This document shows, piece after piece, positions 52,313 through 61,675 of a stretch of 64,000 nucleotides of DNA. How positions within the stretch are numbered: position 1 is the stretch's first letter; the number at the start of each line of letters is the position of its first letter. The stretch comes from JAKFDI01 sp036676235. Lineage in GTDB: Bacteria > Pseudomonadota > Gammaproteobacteria > Burkholderiales > Burkholderiaceae_C. The stretch spans positions 283,030 through 347,029 of the forward strand of contig JAKFDI010000010.1 in assembly GCA_036676235.1 (NCBI GenBank). Direction: 5' to 3'. The notes under the pieces are model-generated. The model ran no database searches, had not been told where the DNA came from, and was given only the letters and a program-made list of their open reading frames with translations. The translations under genes and the position numbers were made by a program.

Positions 52313-52486
52313 TCAAAGACTCAGGTGCACTGCGCCGGAGCGGCTCACGGCGTCGTGCGAGACGCTCGCGGATGCTGCGGTCTTGGGCGGCTCGGGACTC
52401 GACGGACCGCGCTCCATTTCCTCGCAGCCGAACAGCGTCAGGGCTGCGGCGACTGCCAAGGCGAAGAGCGACAGACTGGACGTCAT
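52313..52486 (-). CDS. Small lipoprotein (57 residues)
   Basis: A short gene between rsxB and nth. The first 21 residues are a lipoprotein signal (charge-poor start, A-L-A-V-A-A-A-L then L-F-G-C), so Cys21 would be lipidated. The mature part is only 36 residues, rich in S, P, E and A, with no motif. It resembles small entericidin-like or linker lipoproteins, but no family is recognised. It is 39 bp from nth and 92 bp after rsxB. Confidence 0.6.
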   Translation of the reverse strand: MTSSLSLFALAVAAALTLFGCEEMERGPSSPEPPKTAASASVSHDAVSRSGAVHLSL

Positions 52487-52578
52487 GGTGAAGATCGAAG
52501 CTGCATGCGCAGCCTAGGGCAATGCCCTGCCGCACCGCATCGGCGCGCGGTGCGCGCCGATGTAGGACGACGCCGCGT

Positions 52579-53256
52579 TCAGCTGGATCGCTGCGCCCGC
52601 GCCCGCGCGATGGCCGCGGCGACGATGCCGCGCTTGCGTTCGTCCTCGGCGTTGTCGGGCGCGCTTGCGTCCGCGGGCTGCACGAGTTCCGCGAGCTTGG
52701 CCTCGGCCTTGGCAAGACGGCGTTCGCGGCCCTCGCGCAGGTCGCGCGCTAGCCGCAGGGTGTGGAAGCCGTAGCGCTCGCGCGCCTCGTCCGCCTGCGC
52801 CGGGCTCCATGCATCCCATCCGGTGCGGCCTCCGCTCGCGTCGACGAGCTCGATGCAGTCGACCGGACACACCGGAATGCACAGCTCGCAGCCGGTGCAT
52901 AGCGCGTCGATGACGGTGTGCATCTTCTTCGCCCCGCCGAGGATGCTGTCGACCGGGCAGGCTTTCAGGCACAGGGTGCAGCCGATGCACCAGGCTTCGT
53001 CGATGACGGCGCGGCGCAGCGGGCCTTCAGCGCCGTGGGTCGGGTTCAGCGGCTCGACCGGCTGACCGGTGATGCGTGCCAGCCGCGCCACGCCTTCGGC
53101 GCCGCCCGGTGGGCACTGGTTGATGCGCGCCTCGCCGGCGGCAATGGCCTGGGCGTAGCTGCGGCAGTCGGGATAGCCGCAGCGGGTGCACTGGGTCTGG
53201 GGCAGCGCCGCGTCGATCGCGTCGGCCAGCGTCGCCGGTCGCAGGGTGGCGTGCAC
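52579..53256 (-). CDS. rsxB: RsxB/RnfB-type ferredoxin
   Basis: A 225-residue iron-sulfur protein. An N-terminal C-T-R-C-G-Y-P-D-C near 23-29 forms the RnfB-type Fe-S domain (4Fe-4S), and two ferredoxin motifs follow: C-I-G-C-T-L-C-L-K-A-C-P near 90 and C-T-G-C-E-L-C-I-P-V-C-P near 120. It lacks the N-terminal membrane helix of RnfB, so it is soluble. No other rsx/rnf subunit is nearby, so it likely works alone or with another reductase. Adjacent nth recalls the E. coli rsx-nth operon. Confidence 0.92.
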   Translation of the reverse strand: MHATLRPATLADAIDAALPQTQCTRCGYPDCRSYAQAIAAGEARINQCPPGGAEGVARLARITGQPVEPLNPTHGAEGPLRRAVIDEAWCIGCTLCLKACPVDSILGGAKKMHTVIDALCTGCELCIPVCPVDCIELVDASGGRTGWDAWSPAQADEARERYGFHTLRLARDLREGRERRLAKAEAKLAELVQPADASAPDNAEDERKRGIVAAAIARARAQRSS

Positions 53257-53274
53257 GGCTCGACCGGCGCTCGC

Positions 53275-54558
53275 CTATCGGGCGCGGCGGCGGGCAGGCA
53301 CCTTCGCCGGTGCAGCCGCCGCCTGGTGGCTGGCGATGAAGTCACGCACCTGCGGATAGACCTTCTCGCGCCAGCGTCGGCCGGAGAAGATGCCGTAGTG
53401 GCCGGCGCCGTCCACGTCGTAGTGGAATTGGCGCGACTTCGGAATGCCTGCGCACAGTTCATGCGCGACGCGCGTCTGGCCGGAACCGGAGATGTCGTCG
53501 AGTTCGCCTTCGACCGTGAGCAGTGCGGTCGTGCCGATGTCCTGCGGACGCACGAGCTGGCCGTCGATTTCCCAGGTGCCGTTGACGAGCGCGAAGTCCT
53601 GGAACACCGTCTTGATGGTGTCGAGGTAGTACTCGGCCGGCATGTCGAGCACGGCGTTGTACTCGTCGTAGAAGGCGCGGTGCGAATCGGCGCTTTCGTC
53701 GTCGCCGCGCACGAGATCCAGGAAGTAGTCGTAGTGCGAGCTGACGTGGCGATCGGGGTTCATCGCCACGAAACCGGAATGCTGCAGGAAGCCGGGGTAG
53801 ACGCGCCGCCCCTCACCCGGGTTGCCCACCGGCACGCGGTAGATGACGTTGTTCTCGAACCACTCGAAGCTCTTGTTCGTGGCCAGGTTGTTCACGGCGG
53901 TGGGCGAGCGCCGCGCGTCGATCGGGCCGCCCATCATCGTCATCGTGGGCGGCGTGGCTTCGCCGTTCGTGGCCATCAGCGAGATGGCGGCGAGCACCGG
54001 CACGGTGGGCTGGCAGACCGAGATCACGTTGACCTGCGGCCCGATGTGGCGGATGAACTCCTGCACGTAGCGCACGTAGTCGTCGAGGTGGAAGGCGCCT
54101 GCCTCCAGCGGCACCATGCGCGCGTCCGTCCAGTCGGTGACGTAGACCTTGTGATCGACCAGCAGCGAGCGAACGGTGTCGCGCAGCAGCGTGGCGTGAT
54201 GGCCCGACAGCGGCGCCACCACCAGCACGGACGGCTGATCCTTCATCTTCGCCAGCATCGCCGAGTCGTCGGTGAAGCGCTTGAAGCGAAGCAGGGTGCA
54301 GAACGGCTTGACCACCGGCGCCTGCTGCTGCACGGCGACGTCGACGCCGTCGATGGCAATCGAGGTGATGTCGAACTCCGGCTTCTCGTACTCCTTGGAC
54401 AGCCGGTGCACCAAGCTGAGGCCCGCGGCCACGCGGTGCGCCATCGGCGTGTGCGTGAAGGGTGAGAGCGGGTGGCTGTAGAGCTTGGACGAGGCCGCGG
54501 CGAATTCGGCGAAAGGGCTCAGCAGCGCGCGTTGTGCCTCGTAGAACTGATAGAGCAT
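53275..54558 (-). CDS. phaZ: Intracellular polyhydroxyalkanoate depolymerase
   Basis: A 427-residue depolymerase that mobilises stored polyhydroxybutyrate granules. It begins L-Y-Q-F-Y-E-A-Q-R near residue 2. The nucleophile elbow is V-I-S-V-C-Q-P with Cys182, as in the Ralstonia PhaZ1 type that uses Cys instead of Ser. The basic R-R-R-A-R tail is family-like. The ATG at 54558 fits. It is separated by 18 bp from rsxB, which it precedes. Confidence 0.93.
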   Translation of the reverse strand: MLYQFYEAQRALLSPFAEFAAASSKLYSHPLSPFTHTPMAHRVAAGLSLVHRLSKEYEKPEFDITSIAIDGVDVAVQQQAPVVKPFCTLLRFKRFTDDSAMLAKMKDQPSVLVVAPLSGHHATLLRDTVRSLLVDHKVYVTDWTDARMVPLEAGAFHLDDYVRYVQEFIRHIGPQVNVISVCQPTVPVLAAISLMATNGEATPPTMTMMGGPIDARRSPTAVNNLATNKSFEWFENNVIYRVPVGNPGEGRRVYPGFLQHSGFVAMNPDRHVSSHYDYFLDLVRGDDESADSHRAFYDEYNAVLDMPAEYYLDTIKTVFQDFALVNGTWEIDGQLVRPQDIGTTALLTVEGELDDISGSGQTRVAHELCAGIPKSRQFHYDVDGAGHYGIFSGRRWREKVYPQVRDFIASHQAAAAPAKVPARRRAR

Positions 54559-54744
54559 GACTCGGGTCCTCCAGGCGTCGTCGACGCGCCAGTACGGCGC
54601 GCCGTGTCGTTGTGCAATGCAGCATATTCTAGAAACGCAGGCGTTGCTGCACGGCAGGAAAAGGGGCGGGGATACCCGGTACACCGGTCGCGGTGCGCGT
54701 GCGGTTTTTCGCGAACGCAAGCCGCCGCGCGGCCCAGAAAGACA

Positions 54745-54767
54745 AAAGCCCGGCAGTGCCGGGCTTT
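54745..54767 (-). terminator. Rho-independent terminator of the aminotransferase gene
   Basis: Arms AAAGCCCGGC (54745-54754) and GCCGGGCTTT (54758-54767) flank a 3-nt loop, and on the minus strand a T-rich stretch follows. It lies 26 bp beyond the aminotransferase stop. Confidence 0.85.
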
Positions 54768-54792
54768 GATCGAAGGGCGAGGGTAGCGGTGC

Positions 54793-55992
54793 TCAGAGCA
54801 CCTTGACGATGCCTGCCACCACGGCGTCGATGTTCTTGTCGTTCAAGGCTGCCACGCAGATTCGTCCCGAATCCACACCGTAGATGCCGAACTCGCTGCG
54901 CAGGCGCTGCATCTGCTCCTTGCCGAGGCCGGAGTAGCTGAACATGCCGTTCTGCGTGGTGATGAAGCTGAAGTCCTGCTTGGCGCCCGAGGCAGCCAGC
55001 TTCTCCTGCAGGGCGACGCGCATCGTCTTGATGCGCACGCGCATGCCGGCGAGTTCTTCTTCCCAGAGCTGGCGCAGGGCGGGCGTGTTCAGCACCATTG
55101 CGACCACCTGCGCGCCGTGCGTCGGCGGGTTCGAGTAGTTGGTGCGGATGACGATCTTCAACTGGCTGAGCACACGCGCCGCAGCGTCCTTGCTCTCGCA
55201 CACCACGCTCAGCGCGCCGACACGCTCACCGTAGAGCGAGAAGCTCTTGGAGAACGAGGTGGAGACGAAGAAGTCGATGCCGGCATCGACGAACTGCTGC
55301 ACCACCGCGCCGTCCTCGGCGATGCCTTCGCCGAAGCCCTGGTAGGCCATGTCGAGGAAGGCGACGAGCTGCTTCGCCTTGACCGCTTCGACCACGCGCG
55401 CCCATTGGTCGGCCGTGATGTCGTAGCCCGTCGGGTTGTGGCAGCAGGCGTGCAGCACGACCACGGTGCCGGCAGGTGCGGCGTTCAGCCCGGCCAGCAT
55501 GCCGTCGAAGTTCACGCCACGCTTGGCCGCGTCGTAGTACGGATAGGTCTCGACCGTGAAGCCGGCGTTCGTGAACAGCGCGCGGTGGTTCTCCCAGCTC
55601 GGATCGCTGATCAGCACCTTGGCCGCCGGGTTCAGGCGCTTGAGGAAATCGGCGCCGATCTTCAGGCCGCCCGTGCCGCCCAGGCCTTGAACCGTGGCCA
55701 CGCGGCCCTCACGTAGGACCGGGCTGTCGACGCCAAAGACGAGTCCCTGCACGGCCTTGTCGTAGGCGGCGATGCCATCGATGGGCAGGTAGCCGCGTGC
55801 GGCCGGTGCTTCCTGCATCTGCTTCTCGGCCTGCGCCACGCACTTGAGCAGCGGCAGCTTGCCGTTCTCGTCGTAGTAGACGCCGACGCCGAGGTTCACC
55901 TTGGCCGGGTTGGTATCAGCGGCGAACTGCTCGTTGAGCCCGAGGATCGGGTCACGCGGGGCCATTTCGACGGCGGCGAAAAGCGAAGACAT
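54793..55992 (-). CDS. Aromatic-amino-acid / aspartate aminotransferase
   Basis: A 399-residue class I PLP aminotransferase of the AspC/TyrB type. S-F-S-K-S-F-S-L-Y-G-E-R-V-G near residue 247 carries the PLP lysine, and the N-terminal A-P-R-D-P-I-L-G-L-N-E and H-A-C-C-H-N-P-T-G segments match. It converts glutamate plus oxo acids to aspartate or aromatic amino acids; which one cannot be told from sequence. Divergent from uvrB; a terminator follows. Confidence 0.95.
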   Translation of the reverse strand: MSSLFAAVEMAPRDPILGLNEQFAADTNPAKVNLGVGVYYDENGKLPLLKCVAQAEKQMQEAPAARGYLPIDGIAAYDKAVQGLVFGVDSPVLREGRVATVQGLGGTGGLKIGADFLKRLNPAAKVLISDPSWENHRALFTNAGFTVETYPYYDAAKRGVNFDGMLAGLNAAPAGTVVVLHACCHNPTGYDITADQWARVVEAVKAKQLVAFLDMAYQGFGEGIAEDGAVVQQFVDAGIDFFVSTSFSKSFSLYGERVGALSVVCESKDAAARVLSQLKIVIRTNYSNPPTHGAQVVAMVLNTPALRQLWEEELAGMRVRIKTMRVALQEKLAASGAKQDFSFITTQNGMFSYSGLGKEQMQRLRSEFGIYGVDSGRICVAALNDKNIDAVVAGIVKVL

Positions 55993-56103
55993 AGCAGTCC
56001 TTGTCGACAGGTGTTGTCAGTAGAGCGGCGTGGGGAATTGGGCTAGGCTCGATGGCTGCCCCTTGCCGCCGCAACGAGGGAAAACCCGAGAATTTTATCT
56101 GCC

Positions 56104-58212
<2,109 letters not shown>

Positions 58213-58289
58213 CCCCTGGGTCGTGACATACAGCGCATTTCAGGCGCTGATCTTGCCAACAACGTCGACGGAACCAATCCCGCCTAATG

Positions 58290-58335
58290 TTGACTAAAAC
58301 AGTCGGCTTCATCTATACTCGACTGCCACAGTCGG
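58290..58335 (+). promoter_or_regulatory. iscR promoter with two IscR-like dyads
   Basis: TTGACT (58290-58295), an 18-bp spacer and TATACT (58314-58319) form a sigma-70 promoter. GACT-aaaac-AGTC spans 58292-58304 over the -35 box, and GACT-gccac-AGTC spans 58321-58333 just after the -10 box. Their centres are 29 bp apart. IscR with its [2Fe-2S] cluster represses its own operon in E. coli, and these sites fit that. Confidence 0.75.
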
Positions 58336-58440
58336 AATTAAGGCAAGGGTATTCCCGGTGAGTCCGGGGTGGATCTTGCGGACGAAGAAGCCGCCCGTTT
58401 TGTTGAACAACGTAGTGCCGACAGGCTTCAGGAGAATTGC

Positions 58441-58974
58441 ATGCGTCTGACCACCAAGGGCCGATTTGCCGTGACCGCGATGATTGATCTGGCTTTGCGC
58501 GAGCATTCGGGGCCTGTGGCCCTGGCCGCCATCAGCGCCCGCCAGCAGATCTCGCTGTCCTATCTCGAGCAGCTGTTCGGCAAGCTGCGCCGCCATGAAC
58601 TCGTCGAGAGCACCCGCGGCCCGGGCGGCGGTTATTCGCTCGGCCGCAAGTCTGAAGACATCACGGTGGCCGACATCATCGTTGCCGTCGACGAACCGAT
58701 CGATGCCACCGGCTGCGGCGGCAAGGAAAACTGCATGGGCGACGACACCGGTCGCTGCATGACGCACGACCTGTGGACTAGCCTGAACACCAAGATGATC
58801 GAGTACCTCGATTCGATCTCGCTGAAGAAGCTGGTCGACGAGCAGATCGCCAAGGGCATCTCGATCGAGGAGCACCCGGTCAAGCGCGCGATCTCGTCGC
58901 AGCCCGTGGTCAAGCCGATCAAGGTGACAGCGCCGAACTCGGTGTTCGCACTCGGCAACGCCTTCACCAAGTAA
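58441..58974 (+). CDS. iscR: Fe-S cluster regulator IscR
   Basis: A 177-residue Rrf2-family winged-helix regulator that senses Fe-S status. R-L-T-T-K-G-R-F-A-V-T-A-M near residue 2 starts the DNA-binding domain. C92, C98 and C106 with nearby H109 provide the [2Fe-2S] ligands (the third Cys is two residues later than in E. coli). The ATG at 58441 fits the conserved start. It heads the isc operon. Confidence 0.96.
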   Translation: MRLTTKGRFAVTAMIDLALREHSGPVALAAISARQQISLSYLEQLFGKLRRHELVESTRGPGGGYSLGRKSEDITVADIIVAVDEPIDATGCGGKENCMGDDTGRCMTHDLWTSLNTKMIEYLDSISLKKLVDEQIAKGISIEEHPVKRAISSQPVVKPIKVTAPNSVFALGNAFTK

Positions 58975-59077
58975 GACGCGCCGAACCGCACGCGCCGGAT
59001 GGACAGCAAGGCAGACCCGGCATAACTAGATGACCCTGCGGCGTGGAGGTTCGCGCCGCGTTGATCACACTCGGCTC

Positions 59078-60298
59078 ATGGACACGACTCCTCACTTTCC
59101 CGTCTACATGGACTACGGCGCCACCACGCCGGTCGACCAGCGCGTCGTCGACGCGATGATTCCCTGGCTGCGCGAGCACTTCGGCAATGCCGCCTCGCGA
59201 AGTCATGCATGGGGTTGGGAAGCCGAGGCGGCGGTCGAGAAGGCACGCGAAGACGTGGCGGCGCTGATCGGCGCCGACCCGCGCGAGATCGTCTGGACCT
59301 CCGGCGCCACCGAATCGGACAACCTCGCGCTGAAGGGCGCGGCCCAGTTCTACAAGACGCGCGGCAAGCACATCGTGACCGTGAAGACGGAGCACAAGGC
59401 TGTGCTCGACCCTGTGCGCGAGCTTGAGCGCCAGGGTTTCGAGGCGACCTATCTCGATGTGCAGGAAGACGGCCTGCTCGATCTCGACCGCTTCAAGGAT
59501 GCGCTGCGCCCGGACACCATCCTCGTGTCGGTGATGCTGGTCAACAACGAGATCGGCGTCATCCAGGACATCGCGGCCATCGGCGCGATATGCCGCGAGC
59601 GCGGGATCATCTTTCACGTCGACGCGGCGCAGGCCACCGGCAAGGTGGCAATCGATCTCAAGACGCTGCCGGTCGACCTGATGAGCCTCGCCTCGCACAA
59701 GACCTACGGCCCCAAGGGTATCGGCGCGCTGTACGTGCGCCGCAAGCCGCGCGTGCGCATCGAAGCGCAGATGCACGGCGGCGGCCACGAGCGCGGCATG
59801 CGCTCGGGTACCTTGCCGACGCACCAGATCGTCGGCATGGGCGAGGCCTTTCGCATTGCGCGCGAGGAGATGGGTGTCGAGAGTGAGCGCATCCGCATGC
59901 TGCAGCATCGCCTCATCGCGGGGCTGTCGGACATCGAGCAAACCTTCATCAACGGGCACCTCGAGAAACGCGTGCCGCACAACCTCAACATGTCGTTCAA
60001 CTACGTTGAGGGCGAGTCGCTGATCATGGGCATCAAGGGCATCGCGGTGTCCTCGGGCTCGGCCTGCACCTCGGCCAGCCTGGAACCGAGCTACGTGCTG
60101 CGCGCATTGGGACGCAGCGACGAACTCGCGCATTCGAGCCTGCGCATGACCATCGGCCGCTTCACGCAGACCGAGGAAATCGACTACGTCGTGACCACGC
60201 TGAAGGACCGTGTCGCCAAGTTGCGCGAACTGTCGCCGCTGTGGGAGATGTACAAGGATGGCGTTGACATCAGCGCGATTCAATGGTCGGCACATTGA
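59078..60298 (+). CDS. iscS: Cysteine desulfurase IscS
   Basis: A 406-residue PLP enzyme that takes sulfur from cysteine for Fe-S clusters and tRNA thiolation. Y-M-D-Y-G-A-T-T-P near residue 11, the PLP-lysine motif S-H-K-T-Y-G-P-K-G, and the catalytic cysteine in S-S-G-S-A-C-T-S-A-S-L are intact. The ATG at 59078 starts the conserved region. It lies 103 bp after iscR and 18 bp before iscU. Confidence 0.97.
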   Translation: MDTTPHFPVYMDYGATTPVDQRVVDAMIPWLREHFGNAASRSHAWGWEAEAAVEKAREDVAALIGADPREIVWTSGATESDNLALKGAAQFYKTRGKHIVTVKTEHKAVLDPVRELERQGFEATYLDVQEDGLLDLDRFKDALRPDTILVSVMLVNNEIGVIQDIAAIGAICRERGIIFHVDAAQATGKVAIDLKTLPVDLMSLASHKTYGPKGIGALYVRRKPRVRIEAQMHGGGHERGMRSGTLPTHQIVGMGEAFRIAREEMGVESERIRMLQHRLIAGLSDIEQTFINGHLEKRVPHNLNMSFNYVEGESLIMGIKGIAVSSGSACTSASLEPSYVLRALGRSDELAHSSLRMTIGRFTQTEEIDYVVTTLKDRVAKLRELSPLWEMYKDGVDISAIQWSAH

Positions 60299-60316
60299 GA
60301 AGTTTGGAGAACAGAC

Positions 60317-60736
60317 ATGGCATACAGCAGCAAAGTCGTTGAGCACTACGAGAACCCCCGCAACGTCGGCTCCTTCACCAAAGGCGACGACACGGTCGGC
60401 ACCGGCATGGTCGGCGCACCCGCCTGCGGTGACGTGATGAAGCTGCAGATCAAGGTGAACCCGCAGACCGGCCTGATCGAAGACGCGAAGTTCAAGACCT
60501 ACGGTTGCGGCTCCGCCATCGCATCGAGTTCGCTCGTCACCGAATGGGTCAAGGGCAAGTCGCTCGACGAGGCGCTCACGATCAAGAACACGCACATCGC
60601 CGAGGAACTGGCGCTGCCGCCCGTGAAGATTCACTGCTCGATCCTCGCCGAAGACGCGATCAAGGCGGCGGTGAACGACTACCGGGCGAAGACGACCGCC
60701 CTCGCACCGGCAACCGCCGAAGCGCAAGGCGCCTGA
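60317..60736 (+). CDS. iscU: Fe-S cluster scaffold IscU
   Basis: A 139-residue scaffold on which [2Fe-2S] and [4Fe-4S] clusters are assembled. The three ligand cysteines are seen in G-A-P-A-C-G-D-V, T-Y-G-C-G-S-A-I and I-H-C-S-I-L-A-E-D, and the HscA-binding L-P-P-V-K motif precedes the last one. The last 11 residues are an A/T-rich extension. It lies between iscS and iscA. Confidence 0.98.
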   Translation: MAYSSKVVEHYENPRNVGSFTKGDDTVGTGMVGAPACGDVMKLQIKVNPQTGLIEDAKFKTYGCGSAIASSSLVTEWVKGKSLDEALTIKNTHIAEELALPPVKIHCSILAEDAIKAAVNDYRAKTTALAPATAEAQGA

Positions 60737-60741
60737 GCATC

Positions 60742-61065
60742 ATGTCCGTCACCCTGACCGAAGCGGCAGCACGCCACGTCACGCGCTACATCGCCAAGCG
60801 CGGCAAGGGCGTGGGTGTCCGTCTGGGCGTGAAGACCACAGGTTGTTCGGGTCTCGCCTACATGCTGGAGTATGCGGACGACGTGGCGCCCGAAGACCTC
60901 GTCTTCGAGGGGCACGGCGTCAAGGTGCTGATCGATCCGAAGAGCCTGCCCTATCTAGACGGCACCGAACTCGACTTCGTGCGCGAAGGCCTCAACGAGG
61001 GTTTCAAGTTTCACAACCCACGCGAGATAGACCGCTGTGGTTGCGGCGAGTCGTTCCGCGTCTGA
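60742..61065 (+). CDS. iscA: Fe-S cluster carrier IscA
   Basis: A 107-residue A-type carrier that accepts clusters from IscU and delivers them. G-V-K-T-T-G-C-S-G near residue 33 and the C-terminal C-G-C-G-E-S-F give the three conserved cysteines. The ATG at 60742, 5 bp after the iscU stop, fits. A hairpin terminator follows before hscB. Confidence 0.97.
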   Translation: MSVTLTEAAARHVTRYIAKRGKGVGVRLGVKTTGCSGLAYMLEYADDVAPEDLVFEGHGVKVLIDPKSLPYLDGTELDFVREGLNEGFKFHNPREIDRCGCGESFRV

Positions 61066-61082
61066 CTGAGTGCATGACACCG

Positions 61083-61112
61083 AAAGGCGTGGCGTCTGCC
61101 GCGCCTTTTTTT
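61083..61112 (+). terminator. Hairpin with T-run between iscA and hscB
   Basis: AAAGGCGTGGC (61083-61093), loop GTCT, and GCCGCGCCTTT (61098-61108) pair with one G-U, then a T-run to 61112. In the middle of the isc operon it may partly terminate or process the transcript so that iscRSUA exceed hscBA-fdx. Confidence 0.8.
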
Positions 61113-61152
61113 CGCCTGTGCCGATGACGATTTCCCCCGTTTCCGCGCGCCG

Positions 61153-61671
61153 ATGAAACTCGATAGCGACGACTTTGAACTATTCGGCCTGCCGCGCCGG
61201 CATGCGCTCGACCGCGGCGCGCTCGACACTCGCTGGCGAGCGCTGCAAGGCGAGGCGCATCCGGACCGGTTTGCCGTCGAGGGCGCAGCCGCGCGACGTG
61301 TCGCGATGCAGTGGTCGGTGCGCATCAACGAGGCCTACCAGCGTCTGAAGGACCCGCTTGAGCGCGCCGCCTACCTGTGCGAGTTGAACGGCGTGCCGGT
61401 CGAGGCCGAAACCAACACGGCGATGCCGCCCAGCTTTCTCGTGCAGCAGATGGAGTGGCGAGAAGCGCTCGACGAAGCACAGGGCGTGGACGCCGTCCAA
61501 GCGCTGGCCCGCGAGGTGCGCGAGGAGCGCGATACCGGCCTCGCGGCGCTGGGTGTGCTCCTCGACGAAGCGCACGACTACGCTGGCGCCGCTGCGCAGA
61601 TCAGAGCCCTCATGTTCGTGGAGCGCTTTGCCGAGAGCATCGATCAACGCCTGGAAGCGCTGGGACAATAA
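61153..61671 (+). CDS. hscB: Fe-S co-chaperone HscB
   Basis: A 172-residue J-domain co-chaperone that brings IscU to HscA. The H-P-D motif lies in E-A-H-P-D-R-F near residue 35, and a C-terminal three-helix domain binds IscU. N-E-A-Y-Q-R-L-K-D-P-L-E-R-A-A-Y-L is family-typical. It precedes hscA by 4 bp. Confidence 0.95.
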   Translation: MKLDSDDFELFGLPRRHALDRGALDTRWRALQGEAHPDRFAVEGAAARRVAMQWSVRINEAYQRLKDPLERAAYLCELNGVPVEAETNTAMPPSFLVQQMEWREALDEAQGVDAVQALAREVREERDTGLAALGVLLDEAHDYAGAAAQIRALMFVERFAESIDQRLEALGQ

Positions 61672-61675
61672 GCGC

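Noticed and set aside
55993..56030. Possible LexA box in the aminotransferase-uvrB gap
   Set aside because: CTGT/ACAG-like pieces are present but not with the 8-bp spacing of a LexA site.
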